Positions 30,358 to 40,441 of a stretch of DNA of 64,000 bases are shown one piece after another. The stretch comes from Meira nashicola. Its lineage: Eukaryota; Basidiomycota; Exobasidiomycetes; Exobasidiales; Brachybasidiaceae. The translations under genes and the position numbers were made by a program. The DNA lies in NCBI GenBank assembly GCA_001600355.1, contig BCJU01000001.1, positions 2,687,178 through 2,751,177 on the forward strand, given 5' to 3'. How positions within the stretch are numbered: the stretch's first letter is position 1; every line of letters begins with the position of its first letter. Below the pieces are notes generated by a model that did not search any database, was not told the origin of the DNA, and saw only the letters and a program-made list of their open reading frames with translations.

Positions 30358-31031
30358 ATTGACGCTACTTGACCAATGATGAAGACGTTATGATCGAAGA
30401 GGCAGAGTCGAAAAGTGTACTTTGTCGTCCAGCGAATGTATGCTGTGTCAAAAGAGTCGGGCGACGTTTGATGCTTTGGAAGAAGATTGGATTTTTTTGT
30501 GACAAGAATTTGTTTCCAGTTGATCCACGAAGTAAGTTGGTGAAATGATGAGAAGAGAGAAGCCCGAACACTATTTTGAGATAGGAAAGGCGGGCACGAA
30601 ATGAAGTTTTGATTGAATATGCAATCAGGAGAAAGTTCCACTAGAAAAAAATTGCTCGCATTCAACACCTTGTGTGTGAATGATGAACAAATCTTTTACC
30701 TTTGTGGCTCCTGGCAATCAAGCCAATCGAATAGTAGGGACGAACAATAAAGGTGTAAAAAAGTCGAATATGGTGAATAAACGCGAATGATGAGAAAACG
30801 GCTTATTTTGATTAATCTTCGCCTCCTTCTAAAACGTACGTATTAAGCGGCACGATTTCGGAGTTCACCTCTGACGATCGAAGATGTGCGGAAAGGTAAT
30901 GCAGTGGGAGGTAAAAATGTATTTTAAATTAAGAAGTCGACAAAGATAATTAATACAAAAAGAATTTCACGTAAATACACCCTGCAAAAGTTGTATTGTA
31001 TCGCCGCGCGTTCGCATGCATAAATTAGGCT

Positions 31032-31069
31032 GCGCTGCGCAGCGCCTGAGGAATTGGGTCAGCTCAGGC
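31032..31069. repeat. GC-rich palindrome and adjoining inverted repeat
   Basis: GCGCTGCGCAGCGC (31032-31045) equals its own reverse complement. It overlaps the left arm of a second inverted repeat, GCCTGAG/CTCAGGC, with a 12-nt loop. Either could form a hairpin or bind a dimeric protein. Confidence 0.6.
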
Positions 31070-31701
31070 AGTGGGGGCTTGTCAATCTACTTTTGCGTTG
31101 TGGTCAAACACAGAAGCCAATAATTACATAGTTTATGTGTGTACCTGTCCTTCTTAGCCACAGCACCCCTTAATTGTATTCATAATCACACTGGCGGTGG
31201 AATGGCGTCTAGCACACATATGCTGACGTACTGATACTTCTTTAAGAGCTAAAATACCACCTAAAATATGTATGTACACGAAAAATAATCTTAAAAAAGT
31301 ATTCTCCCACTCCACGCTTTTGTCACCCGACAAGTTCTTGTTCATGTGGCGCCGCGCTTAGTGGTATTATATGTTTTTACTTTTCCCAATCACAAGAATA
31401 AAACTGATTTGATAAAATAAAAAATGAAAAAAGGGGGCAATGCAACAACTGTTATATGGAAATTCTCAATAATTCGGATAAATAACACATGCTAGTGCCC
31501 GATCATTTGCGCGCTATTGCTCTCCACCTGCTAATGTGGAGATGCTTCTGCGGCATTAGACCACTTTATCAATATTTTCAGCCATCCGCTTTAAAACATG
31601 ATGACACAACAATAATACACTGGGGTACATGATACATGTATTATCATGTAGTCTACACTGCTTTTTTATTTACAGTCACTACCGGATACAATGATGAAAG
31701 T

Positions 31702-31717
31702 CATGCGCCGGCGCATG
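31702..31717. repeat. Perfect 16-bp palindrome
   Basis: CATGCGCCGGCGCATG equals its own reverse complement and lies about 150 bp before the MTQ2 start. It could be a binding site for a dimeric regulator; no known site is recognised. Confidence 0.6.
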
Positions 31718-31865
31718 GGCGGCGTACTTTATATTAACCGCTCGCTCGAGCCTTAATTACGAAAAAAAAAAATTGGTAAAAAGCTTATTTTTCCGCACAG
31801 GTATTCGTGATTTTTAATTCGCCTTCTTCTTATCAAGCTTTGACCTACCGTCATAGTTTTGCTAA

Positions 31866-32552
31866 ATGATCCCTACCCCAGATGTGGGACATGTGACACG
31901 TCTGCCATACCTTAATCATGTTTATGAACCGGCAGAGGATACTTTTGCACTTCTTGATGCATTAGAGCAAGATGCTGATGAATTGCGACACCAAGATCCA
32001 AGATTGGTTGTAGAGATTGGATGTGGGAGTGGTTGTGTGAGCACATTTATGGCAAATATACTCAAACCGCAAAGCAAAGATGGCCTTTCTGCTACCTTTT
32101 TGTGTACTGATATCAATCCTATTGCACTCGATGCTACTTCAGAAACAGCAAAGCGTAATAATATGGCCAACGAATTATCTGTCTTGCAAATGAATGCTCT
32201 CGATGGTCTCATGCAAAGATGTAAAGGTAACATAGATGTTCTCTTGTTCAATCCGCCATACGTTCCCACCTTCGAAGAAGAAGAACAGATGGCACAGATG
32301 AAAGCATCAATAGAAGGCAGTTGGGCTGGCGGCTCTTTAGGTAGACGTTTACTAGATGAATTATTACCACAATTACCTCAATTATTGGCACAAAACGGGG
32401 GACGATTTTATTTCGTAGCAATTAAACAGAATCAACCGGAACAACTTGTTCAACAAATCTCCTCATACGGACTCACTGCAAAGATTTGTCTATCACGTCG
32501 GGCTGGACGTGAACATCTCTTCATCATCCGTGCAATACGCACGGAATTGTAA
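31866..32552 (+). CDS. MTQ2: eRF1 glutamine methyltransferase, MTQ2/N6AMT1-like
   Basis: 228 residues, a typical length for the family. The class I methyltransferase SAM motif VVEIGCGSGCVS is near residues 47-58, and the HemK-type catalytic tetrapeptide NPPY is at 129-132. An N-terminal VYEPAEDTF segment is characteristic of the N6AMT1/Mtq2 group. The enzyme, active as a heterodimer with Trm112, methylates the glutamine of the GGQ motif in translation release factor eRF1. Trm112 is not encoded in this window. The gene is convergent with NOC4, with only 77 bp between stop codons, so their 3' UTRs probably overlap. The TCAGGAC-type C-terminal end (REHLFIIRAIRTEL) is complete. Confidence 0.9.
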   Translation: MIPTPDVGHVTRLPYLNHVYEPAEDTFALLDALEQDADELRHQDPRLVVEIGCGSGCVSTFMANILKPQSKDGLSATFLCTDINPIALDATSETAKRNNMANELSVLQMNALDGLMQRCKGNIDVLLFNPPYVPTFEEEEQMAQMKASIEGSWAGGSLGRRLLDELLPQLPQLLAQNGGRFYFVAIKQNQPEQLVQQISSYGLTAKICLSRRAGREHLFIIRAIRTEL

Positions 32553-32629
32553 ATTATGGGCGATTTTATAACATGATGTAATGCATAGTGTACAATAGTG
32601 CAATGAAGTAATACTCTATCTTTATAAAC

Positions 32630-34864
32630 TCAGAAAACAAAGATGCGATTCAACACACTGCCTTGCTCTTTCTCAGTTGCATCTTTGATCGCTTGACGTG
32701 CTTCACGTAATTCTTCATCTTCTTGATCACCGTCTACCATATCTTGTTCTTCTTCACCTTCCACCAATTTGGTCTTCTTTAATTGTTGAAAATCTTCGTC
32801 TTCAACATTGCCAGGTGCGAATGTGAGGGCACGTTTACCATTCGCATTTCTTGGAAGGTCGAAAGCTACAGCGGGCTCATGAACTTTTCTACCTTCACGT
32901 CGTTTGAGCGTTTTGTTAGCATCACTTTCAAACATTGTCGTATAGGTTAGATCAAGGAAATCTTCTAAACCATACCTTTCTTTCGTAAATGGCTCGGCCA
33001 GAATTTTACTCAAAGAAGATACGCTTGCCAAATAGTGTGCTTGTCCTTCACCGTCCATAGCCCCAGCTGTGGTTTGATAGGAAGCACCCAACATAGATCC
33101 CATTGCCGCTAATTCCCACAAAGATGAATCGATAGCATTTGTCTTTAGCGGATCAACTTCTAAAGCGTCATATGGGTCTTCGATTCCTGCTGGTCCTTGA
33201 TCAAAACGATCCTCACTGAAATTCCTATGAATCAAGCTCAAACAACGCTTGTGACGTTTGCACAAATTCCAAACGAATGGAATTACCACCACGATTGCGG
33301 ATGGTGGGGCACGTAAAGCTGCTCGCGACAATCGTTTAGCGAAAGAAGCAATTAAAGTTGCAGATAAATGGGTGGAAGATAAGAAAGTATCCAGCAGTCG
33401 CAAGAATCGTGATCGGAATCGAACGTGCAGGAATGGTGGATCATCCAGTAATAAGGCGTATAATCGAGTGTAAAATGAGGGATAATTGAGATTGTGTTTG
33501 GTCATCAAGGTGAACAAAGTGTTCAGAGCTAATAATGCAGTTGCACCTCCAGCATCCAAAGCATCGACCAAGAAGTCATGCAAAAGGCTTGGTTTTGGCA
33601 GATGGGGTATAATTTGAACATGCATGCGAACTAATATTTCGTGCTTCATTGTCACCTCTAAGGATCCACCGAGCATGACAGCATTCGATTTGCCTACCCA
33701 TGTTGCTAAAACGATTGCTATCCAAGCTCTTGCGAAAGCTGCTTTTTGAGCTGTGTATGACTGTACAGCCAGATAAAATGGAGGATTTCGGCGTAATCTC
33801 TGTCTCGTTGATGCAGCATCAGCAGCAGATCGGGCTGCAGATCCTAATCCTGAAGCTGTACTCTTCAATAAAGTGTTTTTCTTTGGTCTGTTTGCAGAAC
33901 CCTCATCACCACTATCGGAGAACCAATCTTCAAGCTCCTCCTCCTCTTCTTCCTCATCTTGTTCAGTATTTGCTTTCTTGCTTTTCTTTCCACCACTTAG
34001 TTTGAGAGCGGACCCTTTTCTCCGCCTCTTTACAATCTCTGGTACAAGAAAGGTGTTGATGTGCTCATCCTTGATGGGGATTGCTGTCACTCCAAGCAAG
34101 AATTCCGCTGCCTTTTTACGCGTATTTATAAGAAGCGCTGGATCTACATTGGATTTATTTTGAAGAAGATCAGAGACTTTTCGACAAAAAGCAAAGCGAA
34201 CATCATCGTATTCTTGCAGATACTTTTCTGTAAATTCGCCAATAACGTCTTGTTCTATTTCACCTCCCTTTTCCGTTAGCACAGAGAGAGTAAAAGAACT
34301 CCATGGTGATTGAGACCATTGAACTTTAACTTCAGAATTTTCTTCCGTAGTATTTTCGCTATCCCTATCCACCTCTCTGGTAAGAGACGATGATGCGTCT
34401 CTTTGCAATGACATGAGCGAGTGAATTGCCAATAGCCTTGCTTCTTCGTCATCACAATGAAGCATCTGAGTCAAGAGATATACTGCGTCATTCCATCTAT
34501 CTTGTAGCCATTTTGCAACTTGTTTTTCAGGTCCATCCCCTATTTCAGACCCTAATTGTACTTTTCCATTAAGATCAACATTTCTCAATGATATCCGATC
34601 TTCCTTCAAAAGGGCTTGAAACGATCTGACTAAGAATTGCACACCTTTTCTAAGTGAAGTCAAATATTTCTCATTCGTACTTTCAACGAGATGTTGTCGC
34701 AAAATTGATGTCAAATCGATCAAAGGATTCAAATCGGAGTTGTTTGACAAGCTTGCATACAGAGCAGATAATTGCTTGTCCAAAGTGACAGTCGCCTTGA
34801 CTGAACTTTCTGCTTCCCCTTTAGACTTCGACTGCCTCTTTGAAGGTAATGAAGAAACAGCCAT
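32630..34864 (-). CDS. NOC4: Nucleolar complex protein 4 (NOC4)
   Basis: 744 residues from the ATG at 34864. The conserved CBF/MAK21-type domain occupies about residues 408-565, with marks such as NYPSFYTRLYALL, HVRFRSRFLRLLDTFL, AFVWN-like IPFVWNLCKRHKRC, and DPYDALEVDPLKTNAIDSSLWEL. Noc4 pairs with Nop14 and is needed for 40S subunit maturation and export. An acidic block (EEEEEEELEDWFSDSGDE) and a preceding basic block near the middle fit a nucleolar protein, as does an acidic C-terminal stretch. The longer-than-usual length comes from N-terminal and linker insertions. Confidence 0.9.
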   Translation of the reverse strand: MAVSSLPSKRQSKSKGEAESSVKATVTLDKQLSALYASLSNNSDLNPLIDLTSILRQHLVESTNEKYLTSLRKGVQFLVRSFQALLKEDRISLRNVDLNGKVQLGSEIGDGPEKQVAKWLQDRWNDAVYLLTQMLHCDDEEARLLAIHSLMSLQRDASSSLTREVDRDSENTTEENSEVKVQWSQSPWSSFTLSVLTEKGGEIEQDVIGEFTEKYLQEYDDVRFAFCRKVSDLLQNKSNVDPALLINTRKKAAEFLLGVTAIPIKDEHINTFLVPEIVKRRRKGSALKLSGGKKSKKANTEQDEEEEEEELEDWFSDSGDEGSANRPKKNTLLKSTASGLGSAARSAADAASTRQRLRRNPPFYLAVQSYTAQKAAFARAWIAIVLATWVGKSNAVMLGGSLEVTMKHEILVRMHVQIIPHLPKPSLLHDFLVDALDAGGATALLALNTLFTLMTKHNLNYPSFYTRLYALLLDDPPFLHVRFRSRFLRLLDTFLSSTHLSATLIASFAKRLSRAALRAPPSAIVVVIPFVWNLCKRHKRCLSLIHRNFSEDRFDQGPAGIEDPYDALEVDPLKTNAIDSSLWELAAMGSMLGASYQTTAGAMDGEGQAHYLASVSSLSKILAEPFTKERYGLEDFLDLTYTTMFESDANKTLKRREGRKVHEPAVAFDLPRNANGKRALTFAPGNVEDEDFQQLKKTKLVEGEEEQDMVDGDQEDEELREARQAIKDATEKEQGSVLNRIFVF

Positions 34865-35293
34865 TCCTTTCAATAATTTCCCAGATGATGTGGCAGTTTT
34901 AAGGGTGGGTTAATTAAATTGGCGAGCAACTTCACGACAAGAATCTTCAAAACGCTAAATTCCAAAAAATTACTTGCACGTGAGAAAAACAACCTGTGCC
35001 AACCTCAAGCGCACGCGACGATACTGTTAGGGTACCGAGATTACCTTATCGGCCTGCAGATAAAGTTGTGACCTGCATGCATGTATGCATGATCTGGAGT
35101 GCTCTCTCATCCATCCCCAGTGATGGGCTTGCTGAAGTTCAGCACCAAATGGAGTTTCATTAAAGTGGAATGCTTCAAAGGTCTTTTAGAAGATTTTAAT
35201 TCTGAGAAGAAATTGCAATGAATCCTTTGCTTCGTCGATCGACTATGCACACATACATAACTTTTGGACTTTGACGAATTCAAAGCTTTAAAG
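34865..35293. promoter_or_regulatory. Divergent promoter NOC4/F-box gene
   Basis: About 430 bp. It contains a run of overlapping TGCATG words at about 35071-35095 and no coding frame. It serves NOC4 on the minus strand and the F-box-like gene on the plus strand. Confidence 0.45.
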
Positions 35294-36254
35294 ATGAACG
35301 AAAACAGAGGTTGTCGCTTGCCCCTTGAGCTTGTTCAGCATATCCTATCGTACCTCTCAAAAGATGACGAAGATGAAGAATGGAATCAAAAATCTTCAAG
35401 CTTGCTATCCGTTTGCCTTACCTCTCATACGATGTGTCAATTAGCGGCTCCTCATCTTTATCGAACGGTGATCTTGAATGACCCTAGAAGGGCACAAATC
35501 TTTTTTAGCTTGTTCGACTCGAAACAAGATCCTACACAAGCATCTTGGACCAACAGCAAAAGCATCGTGCGTTTACATATGAAACACTTGTGGTGCGGAA
35601 TTATGCGAGAGTTGTTGTATGATTTTCCTCACAAGCTCTTGCATGAAGTTCAGACATCTGCACAAGAAGTTGCATGGATGCAAGCCGATAGCGATGGAAG
35701 ATACCATGGTTTTCATTATTCCGCTGAACCTTCTTCAAGGACGGTCGGTAAAACATTCTGCATCAATGCGATTCACATCGTGTGTCCAGATCTAGGAAGA
35801 TGGACTTTGCCTTTATTCTTTCATTTGGAGAGCGTAAAATTTGTTGCTGTGAGCCTTTATCCAAAGTGAGTCCTTCTCTGTGCATTTTCAATAGCATGTA
35901 TGCTTACTCTTACAATTCATCACCAATAGAGGTAATTGGGATCTGGAAGCGGCCAAAATTGAGCACGTTTTACGCGGTATTTTAACCTCTTGCCCAGAAC
36001 TAGAAGCATTGGAAATCATCGTTTGTCACACGAGAGCAGCAGCAGGTAGTCGGGCAATTCGAATGAACCGTTCTGTTCCTGTTGCACATGCTGTTAGAGC
36101 AATTGATGATGACCGTATCACTGTGAAAGCTGCAGATTACCTTTTTGATGTGTACGGACGTTCTCCAGCTGACGAAGTCGTTCAGTATACACGCATACAT
36201 TGGCAAGATCGAGTGCAGGGAGGGTGTGGTCCTTGGGCTGCTATGGCTCGGTAA
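35294..36254 (+). CDS. F-box-like protein, one intron
   Basis: Two exons, 35294-35865 and 35930-36254, joined across a 64-bp intron (donor GTGAGT at 35866, acceptor AATAG ending at 35929). Without splicing the frame stops four bases after the donor. Joined, it runs to TAA at 36252-36254 and gives 298 residues. The start is the ATG of MNENRG; the frame is open 30 nt further but through a TTG only. Residues about 8-60 look like an F-box (LPLELVQHILSYL, then LLSVCLTSHTMCQLAAPHLYRTVIL), the Skp1-binding part of SCF ubiquitin ligases. Downstream, LEALEIIV-type phrases hint at a leucine-rich or beta-sandwich recognition part, but nothing definite is seen. The substrate is unknown. Confidence 0.75.
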
Positions 36255-36506
36255 AAAACTGTACCGAATATTAACGTCTTTAATTTGATTGTTATGAATT
36301 TCATGGCCCAAGCAGATTTGCTTGTGCAATACATTTCAATTTTACTGTCTTGAGTTTCGCTTTGTATCATCTTCTCTAAATTTTCGGCTGAGTGTATGCA
36401 CTCAAATAAGTCAATGTATGCACTGGCCTACCTTCTCCCCTTCAAAATACCCCTTTGTCTCTACCATCATCCAAACAACTCCACCTTCTCATACAGTATC
36501 GAAACA

Positions 36507-38254
36507 ATGGGCGATATATGGACCGTTGAAACTGATGACTTCAATCTATGGCATGATGGAGCAAACGGTAAACCGATGCACTTTGAAGATGGGGACAATG
36601 TTCTTTCCACCAATGAAAGAAGTAGTGAAGAGAGGATTAGATCTTATGAGAGTGTAGAACAACAGAACGGTATTGGGCGAATGAATGCTGTCGAAAATGA
36701 CATTATTACAATCTCTTCATCATCAACGCGTTCCAACAGAAGTCAGGACGAAGATTGTACCCCAAGTGCAAGCTGTGAAGATGCTGCCAAAGAATTAGAG
36801 AGGTGAGTTAAAAAGGCCAAAAATTTTGAGAAATACTTCAGCTGACGATATGACGAGAACAAGACGGGAGCTTGTGCGACTGAATGGAGCAACCAAAACA
36901 AGTATTTCTTCTGAAAGCATACACCCACGTGAAATATTTCATCCTCAAGCTTCCCTTTCTTTGAGTGACTTCAACAATCTTGCAGATGAATCATTCCAGG
37001 GCTTCTCTGCACGTCGAAAGCGTCCAGATCCTATCGATTTCAGAAGGCAGAACGGTCAAGCGACCAATTTCACGGCAAAGCGCTTCAAACCGCCAATTCC
37101 CCATCCGCAGCGCCTGCTTTCTTCGGATGATTTACGCCATCAGAGTTCATCATCTTCACAGCCTATGTTCAATCTTGTAGAAAGTTTATCAAGACAAGAT
37201 GGTGTTGCGTCTAGCTCTACGATTTCAGATCAATCTTACAATGATCTAGAGGAGAATAGATTAAGCCAAACAAAGCTTTTCACGCCTAGCTTAAACTCAC
37301 AAAATGTGTTCAGGGAGGAAAATCGTCAGGATGCAATAGATGATGAAAATGTAATCCAAAGACCACAAAATGCCAGAGTGGCTCTCAAAAAGAATGCGTG
37401 GTCAAATCAAACACAATTATGTTTCCGACCTGTAAAACCGCCTCCGAATGAGCAGATCTCCCAATCAAGAGCATCAAATCATATCAATAAGAGACATGAT
37501 CCCTCAATGGCAAGAACCTCATTGCCACGCCCGCTACCTCCTAATGGCTATAGACCGCTGCAACAAAATATGCAATGGCATAACATGCCAATGTCATCTC
37601 ACCCATCTCGAATGCAGCACTATGGTTATGGCCCTTTACAGCAGGGCACATACTATCACGGCCAATTTGTTCCAACTCACATTGTGGAACAAGAATTAAG
37701 ATCACAGGCCGCAGTACCACCCATACCCCAAGACGTGAAACCGGTAATCGCAAGAAGGAATGCTTTCAGAAACGACATAGAAGAAGAAAGTGAAGTTCAA
37801 CATGTCGATCGAAGACAAGCTCTTTATCCCGGCGTTTATGAACAAAATGATGGTGAGTTATATTTAGAAAGATGGAGTTTTTGCGCATTGATGACAAACT
37901 GAACTTATGATTAATACAGACGAAGAAGAAGAAAGGATGAAAAGCAAACTCAATAACTTCAAAACTTTATCGAGTGCCCAATGGAGTACACTTCAGACTG
38001 GATTGAAAAAAAGAAAAGAACAAAAGGAGAAAAGCAGATTAATGAAAGAAAGAGCTTCATCGAAAAATGTCAAAAGGTCTGCTAAACAAATCAAAGAAGC
38101 TTCTCAGCTTCCCTCAACTAGAAGGTTAGGCGCATCAAGCAAAATCAAAGGGGGCTCCGTGGGCAGAATGGGTATTGGCTCGAAAAAGATTACCCTGAGA
38201 TCTGATGAAACTGTACCATCGGAGGAGGCTTCACATAGTGGTTCTGCAGCATAA
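36507..38254 (+). CDS. Unknown protein, two introns, basic C-terminus
   Basis: Three exons: 36507-36802, 36858-37852 and 37920-38254, joined in frame to give 541 residues. Both donors are GTGAGT. The first acceptor is ACGAG (ending 36857), with a CTGAC branch-like word at 36842; an AAG six bases later would also keep frame. The second acceptor is TACAG. The ATG at 36507 has A at -3 and G at +4; an in-frame ATG at 36396 would add 37 residues. I recognise no family. The middle is disordered and rich in Gln, Pro and Ser. The last exon starts with an acidic run and then a Lys/Glu/Arg-rich probable helix (LKKRKEQKEKSRLMKERASS), and ends basic then acidic. A nuclear protein is plausible. Confidence 0.7.
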
Positions 38255-38417
38255 ATTCGAATGGGACGGTTGTTCTACAGATTTCAGGTGCAGAAAAGAA
38301 AGACTACGGCTTTGCTTATAAAATCTGGCTTCGTAATTAATGTGAAAACAAGCATAGTATTCAATGTATGTACAATACGACTCCTTCTTTGTGACCATTT
38401 CAAACTCACCCCACAAG

Positions 38418-39401
38418 TCAGAGCTTACCTTGACTTACGTTGGGAACCTTTCGGACAAGGGCAAATCCTGCACCCAAGCTCTTCTTTCCGCCAACGATTT
38501 GTTGTTCAAATGCAACTTCTGTGAACCCATCACGTTCACCTACAATCCAAACTGAAGTTTCCAATTCTTGTCCCATTTTAACGGGAGAAGTGAAGCGAGC
38601 AGACATGAAGCGTAATTGAGCAGCCGGTTTGCCTTGTTCACCATCGCTTGGAACAACAGCTCGCAAGATTGCACGAGCAGCAAAGCCATAACTGCATAAT
38701 CCATGCAAGATAGTACCGCCCAAACCCCCTTTTTGACCGATTGAAGGATCGATATGCAATGGATTATAATCACCTGATAAACGATAAAGAGCAGCTTGAT
38801 TGTACGAAATCTTTTCACGTAAAGTAAAAGAAGCAGGTTTACCTTCTGGAACTTTTGCACCTTGAGGTTTAGGAGAAAGATCTTTTGAATAACCTGTTCC
38901 TTGACCACCACCACGATAAAAAGTAGCACTTCTTGTGATTGCATGTACACGTCCTACGGGACTGATTAATTTTGCTTCTTGTTCCATGATCAAACCTGAA
39001 CCTTTATCATGAACTGCAACAACTCGTTTGCGAATCTTCCATCCTTCTCCAGAAATTAAAGGAATTTCATGTAAAACTTCAATACTTTGTTCGCCATGAA
39101 CGATTGTATTTGGATCTAAGTTTGGCATTCCAGGCATTGCGCCGCGAGAGCCAATCATTTCAGAAAAAACATTTGTATCTTGATGAGTACCTTTTAATGC
39201 TAAAACGACTGGATAAGTGGGAAATGCTCTAAAGCCAAGAGATTGTTCATAGGTATAATCTAATTCTCTCTCTCCATGACCGATACCAACAGCATACAAG
39301 AGTAAATCACGACGATTCCAATTGACCGCCTGATCGGGATCTTGATGACCGACTGTTAAATCAAAATTGACTTGTTGTTTGGAAGAGGAAGAAGAAGACA
39401 T
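38418..39401 (-). CDS. Enoyl-CoA hydratase 2, MaoC-like (double hotdog)
   Basis: 327 residues from the ATG at 39401. The hydratase-2 signature YRLSGDYNPLHIDP spans residues 206-219, with the Asp211/His216 pair expected to catalyse hydration. LGGTILHGLCSYG follows, as in fungal and animal MFE-2 hydratase domains. The N-terminal half is the degenerate hotdog (RDLLLYAVGIG). The enzyme hydrates trans-2-enoyl-CoA to the (3R)-hydroxy form in peroxisomal beta-oxidation. Here it is a stand-alone protein, not fused to dehydrogenase domains. The C-terminus is GKL, close to but not matching the usual SKL-type peroxisomal signal, and a GTAAGT splice-donor-like word lies in the last codons. The 3' end is convergent with the gene ending at 38254. 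Confidence 0.9.
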   Translation of the reverse strand: MSSSSSSKQQVNFDLTVGHQDPDQAVNWNRRDLLLYAVGIGHGERELDYTYEQSLGFRAFPTYPVVLALKGTHQDTNVFSEMIGSRGAMPGMPNLDPNTIVHGEQSIEVLHEIPLISGEGWKIRKRVVAVHDKGSGLIMEQEAKLISPVGRVHAITRSATFYRGGGQGTGYSKDLSPKPQGAKVPEGKPASFTLREKISYNQAALYRLSGDYNPLHIDPSIGQKGGLGGTILHGLCSYGFAARAILRAVVPSDGEQGKPAAQLRFMSARFTSPVKMGQELETSVWIVGERDGFTEVAFEQQIVGGKKSLGAGFALVRKVPNVSQGKL

Positions 39402-40441
39402 TTTGAGATGATGAATGGAGGAAGAGAGAGAGCTGAGCGGTTTGTGATATAAACTTCTTCATGTTCCCCGCCTTTTTTAGTAGTCTTTTTCCGGCTAGAA
39501 TTGGTCCGAATAGGCGCTCCATTCCGAGTGGTAAGGAAACTCTGGCACCAGCGCAGCCCGGCGCACACAACTTAGTCTTAGTCTAGAATATGTTAACACA
39601 AAGCGTCGGCCGTATGGGTGTGCCGCGTTATCCTTTCCATCCTATGCTTAAGGCCTGGATTGGTCTATAAAAAAAGAGATATGGGGAAATGATTTTCAGT
39701 CTGTATACAACTATACAAAGTGCATGTATGTACATAAGTCCTTGCAAATTCTGCTTTGAAAATATCTATTCTCCATGCTAGAATATGTACATGTTCTAGT
39801 AGGAGAATCTCTTGGAGTGCATATCTGCTTATGTAAAAAATGCATGCTTGAAAAAAAAAGTCCAACACGTCAAAATATTATTACAACACGATACGCTCTT
39901 TGACTACGCGTTCTTGATTTTGTATAAGCATTTGAACAGCAGACTTGAAACCGCACAGACGCTTATCGGGAGTGTCTATTTAGCCTGTGACTTTTACCTA
40001 CTTTGGTATATTATATAAATTTCGCGCATGTTTTGACTTTGAGTGATGATATGCTCTTTCAAATACGCATTCTTGTATTCGCACCTTTCCTACATAGTCT
40101 ACAGGAGTATAAAAAAGTATTGTGATCGTTTCAGATAGAGTATGTTCATTTTGTGCTCTCTTTGAATCGGTCACATTCCCAAAAAAAAATCCTTTTGTCA
40201 AAGACAATTCTAGCCAGCAAGCCCCACAACTTTTCGTTAAAGGAATAAAGCCAACGCGAAACTTACAGATAATCTCTTCTTTTCTTCTTACTGGTAACCA
40301 CATCGTCCGAATTTGATAAATCGAAAGATCTTACATTTCAGAGTCATCGAGAAAGGACGCAAGATTCCATCCTCTCCACAGCAAGCATTTTGTATTTGGT
40401 TTACAAACTGATGGACTATCATCTAACCATCATTATTCAAT
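39402..40441. promoter_or_regulatory. Divergent promoter hydratase/CAC2
   Basis: About 1 kb between divergent starts with no supportable gene. The left third is GC-richer (around 39540-39570, including a GCGCAGC word), and the rest is AT-rich with long A runs. Confidence 0.45.

Larger units (their letters stand above)
30358..31865. promoter_or_regulatory. Divergent CRY-DASH/MTQ2 intergenic region with GC palindromes
   Basis: 1.5 kb between two divergent starts. It is AT-rich, with two GC-rich perfect palindromes: 14 bp at 31032-31045 and 16 bp at 31702-31717. The first is followed by an inverted repeat GCCTGAG/CTCAGGC (31044-31050 and 31063-31069). No coding frame is supportable. Light-responsive sites could lie here, but I did not recognise one with confidence. 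Confidence 0.5.

Noticed and set aside
36842..36860. TTCAG at 36837-36841 as acceptor of the first intron in the 541-residue gene
   Set aside because: It would put TGA directly after the junction and does not keep the frame of exon 2; the ACGAG acceptor does.
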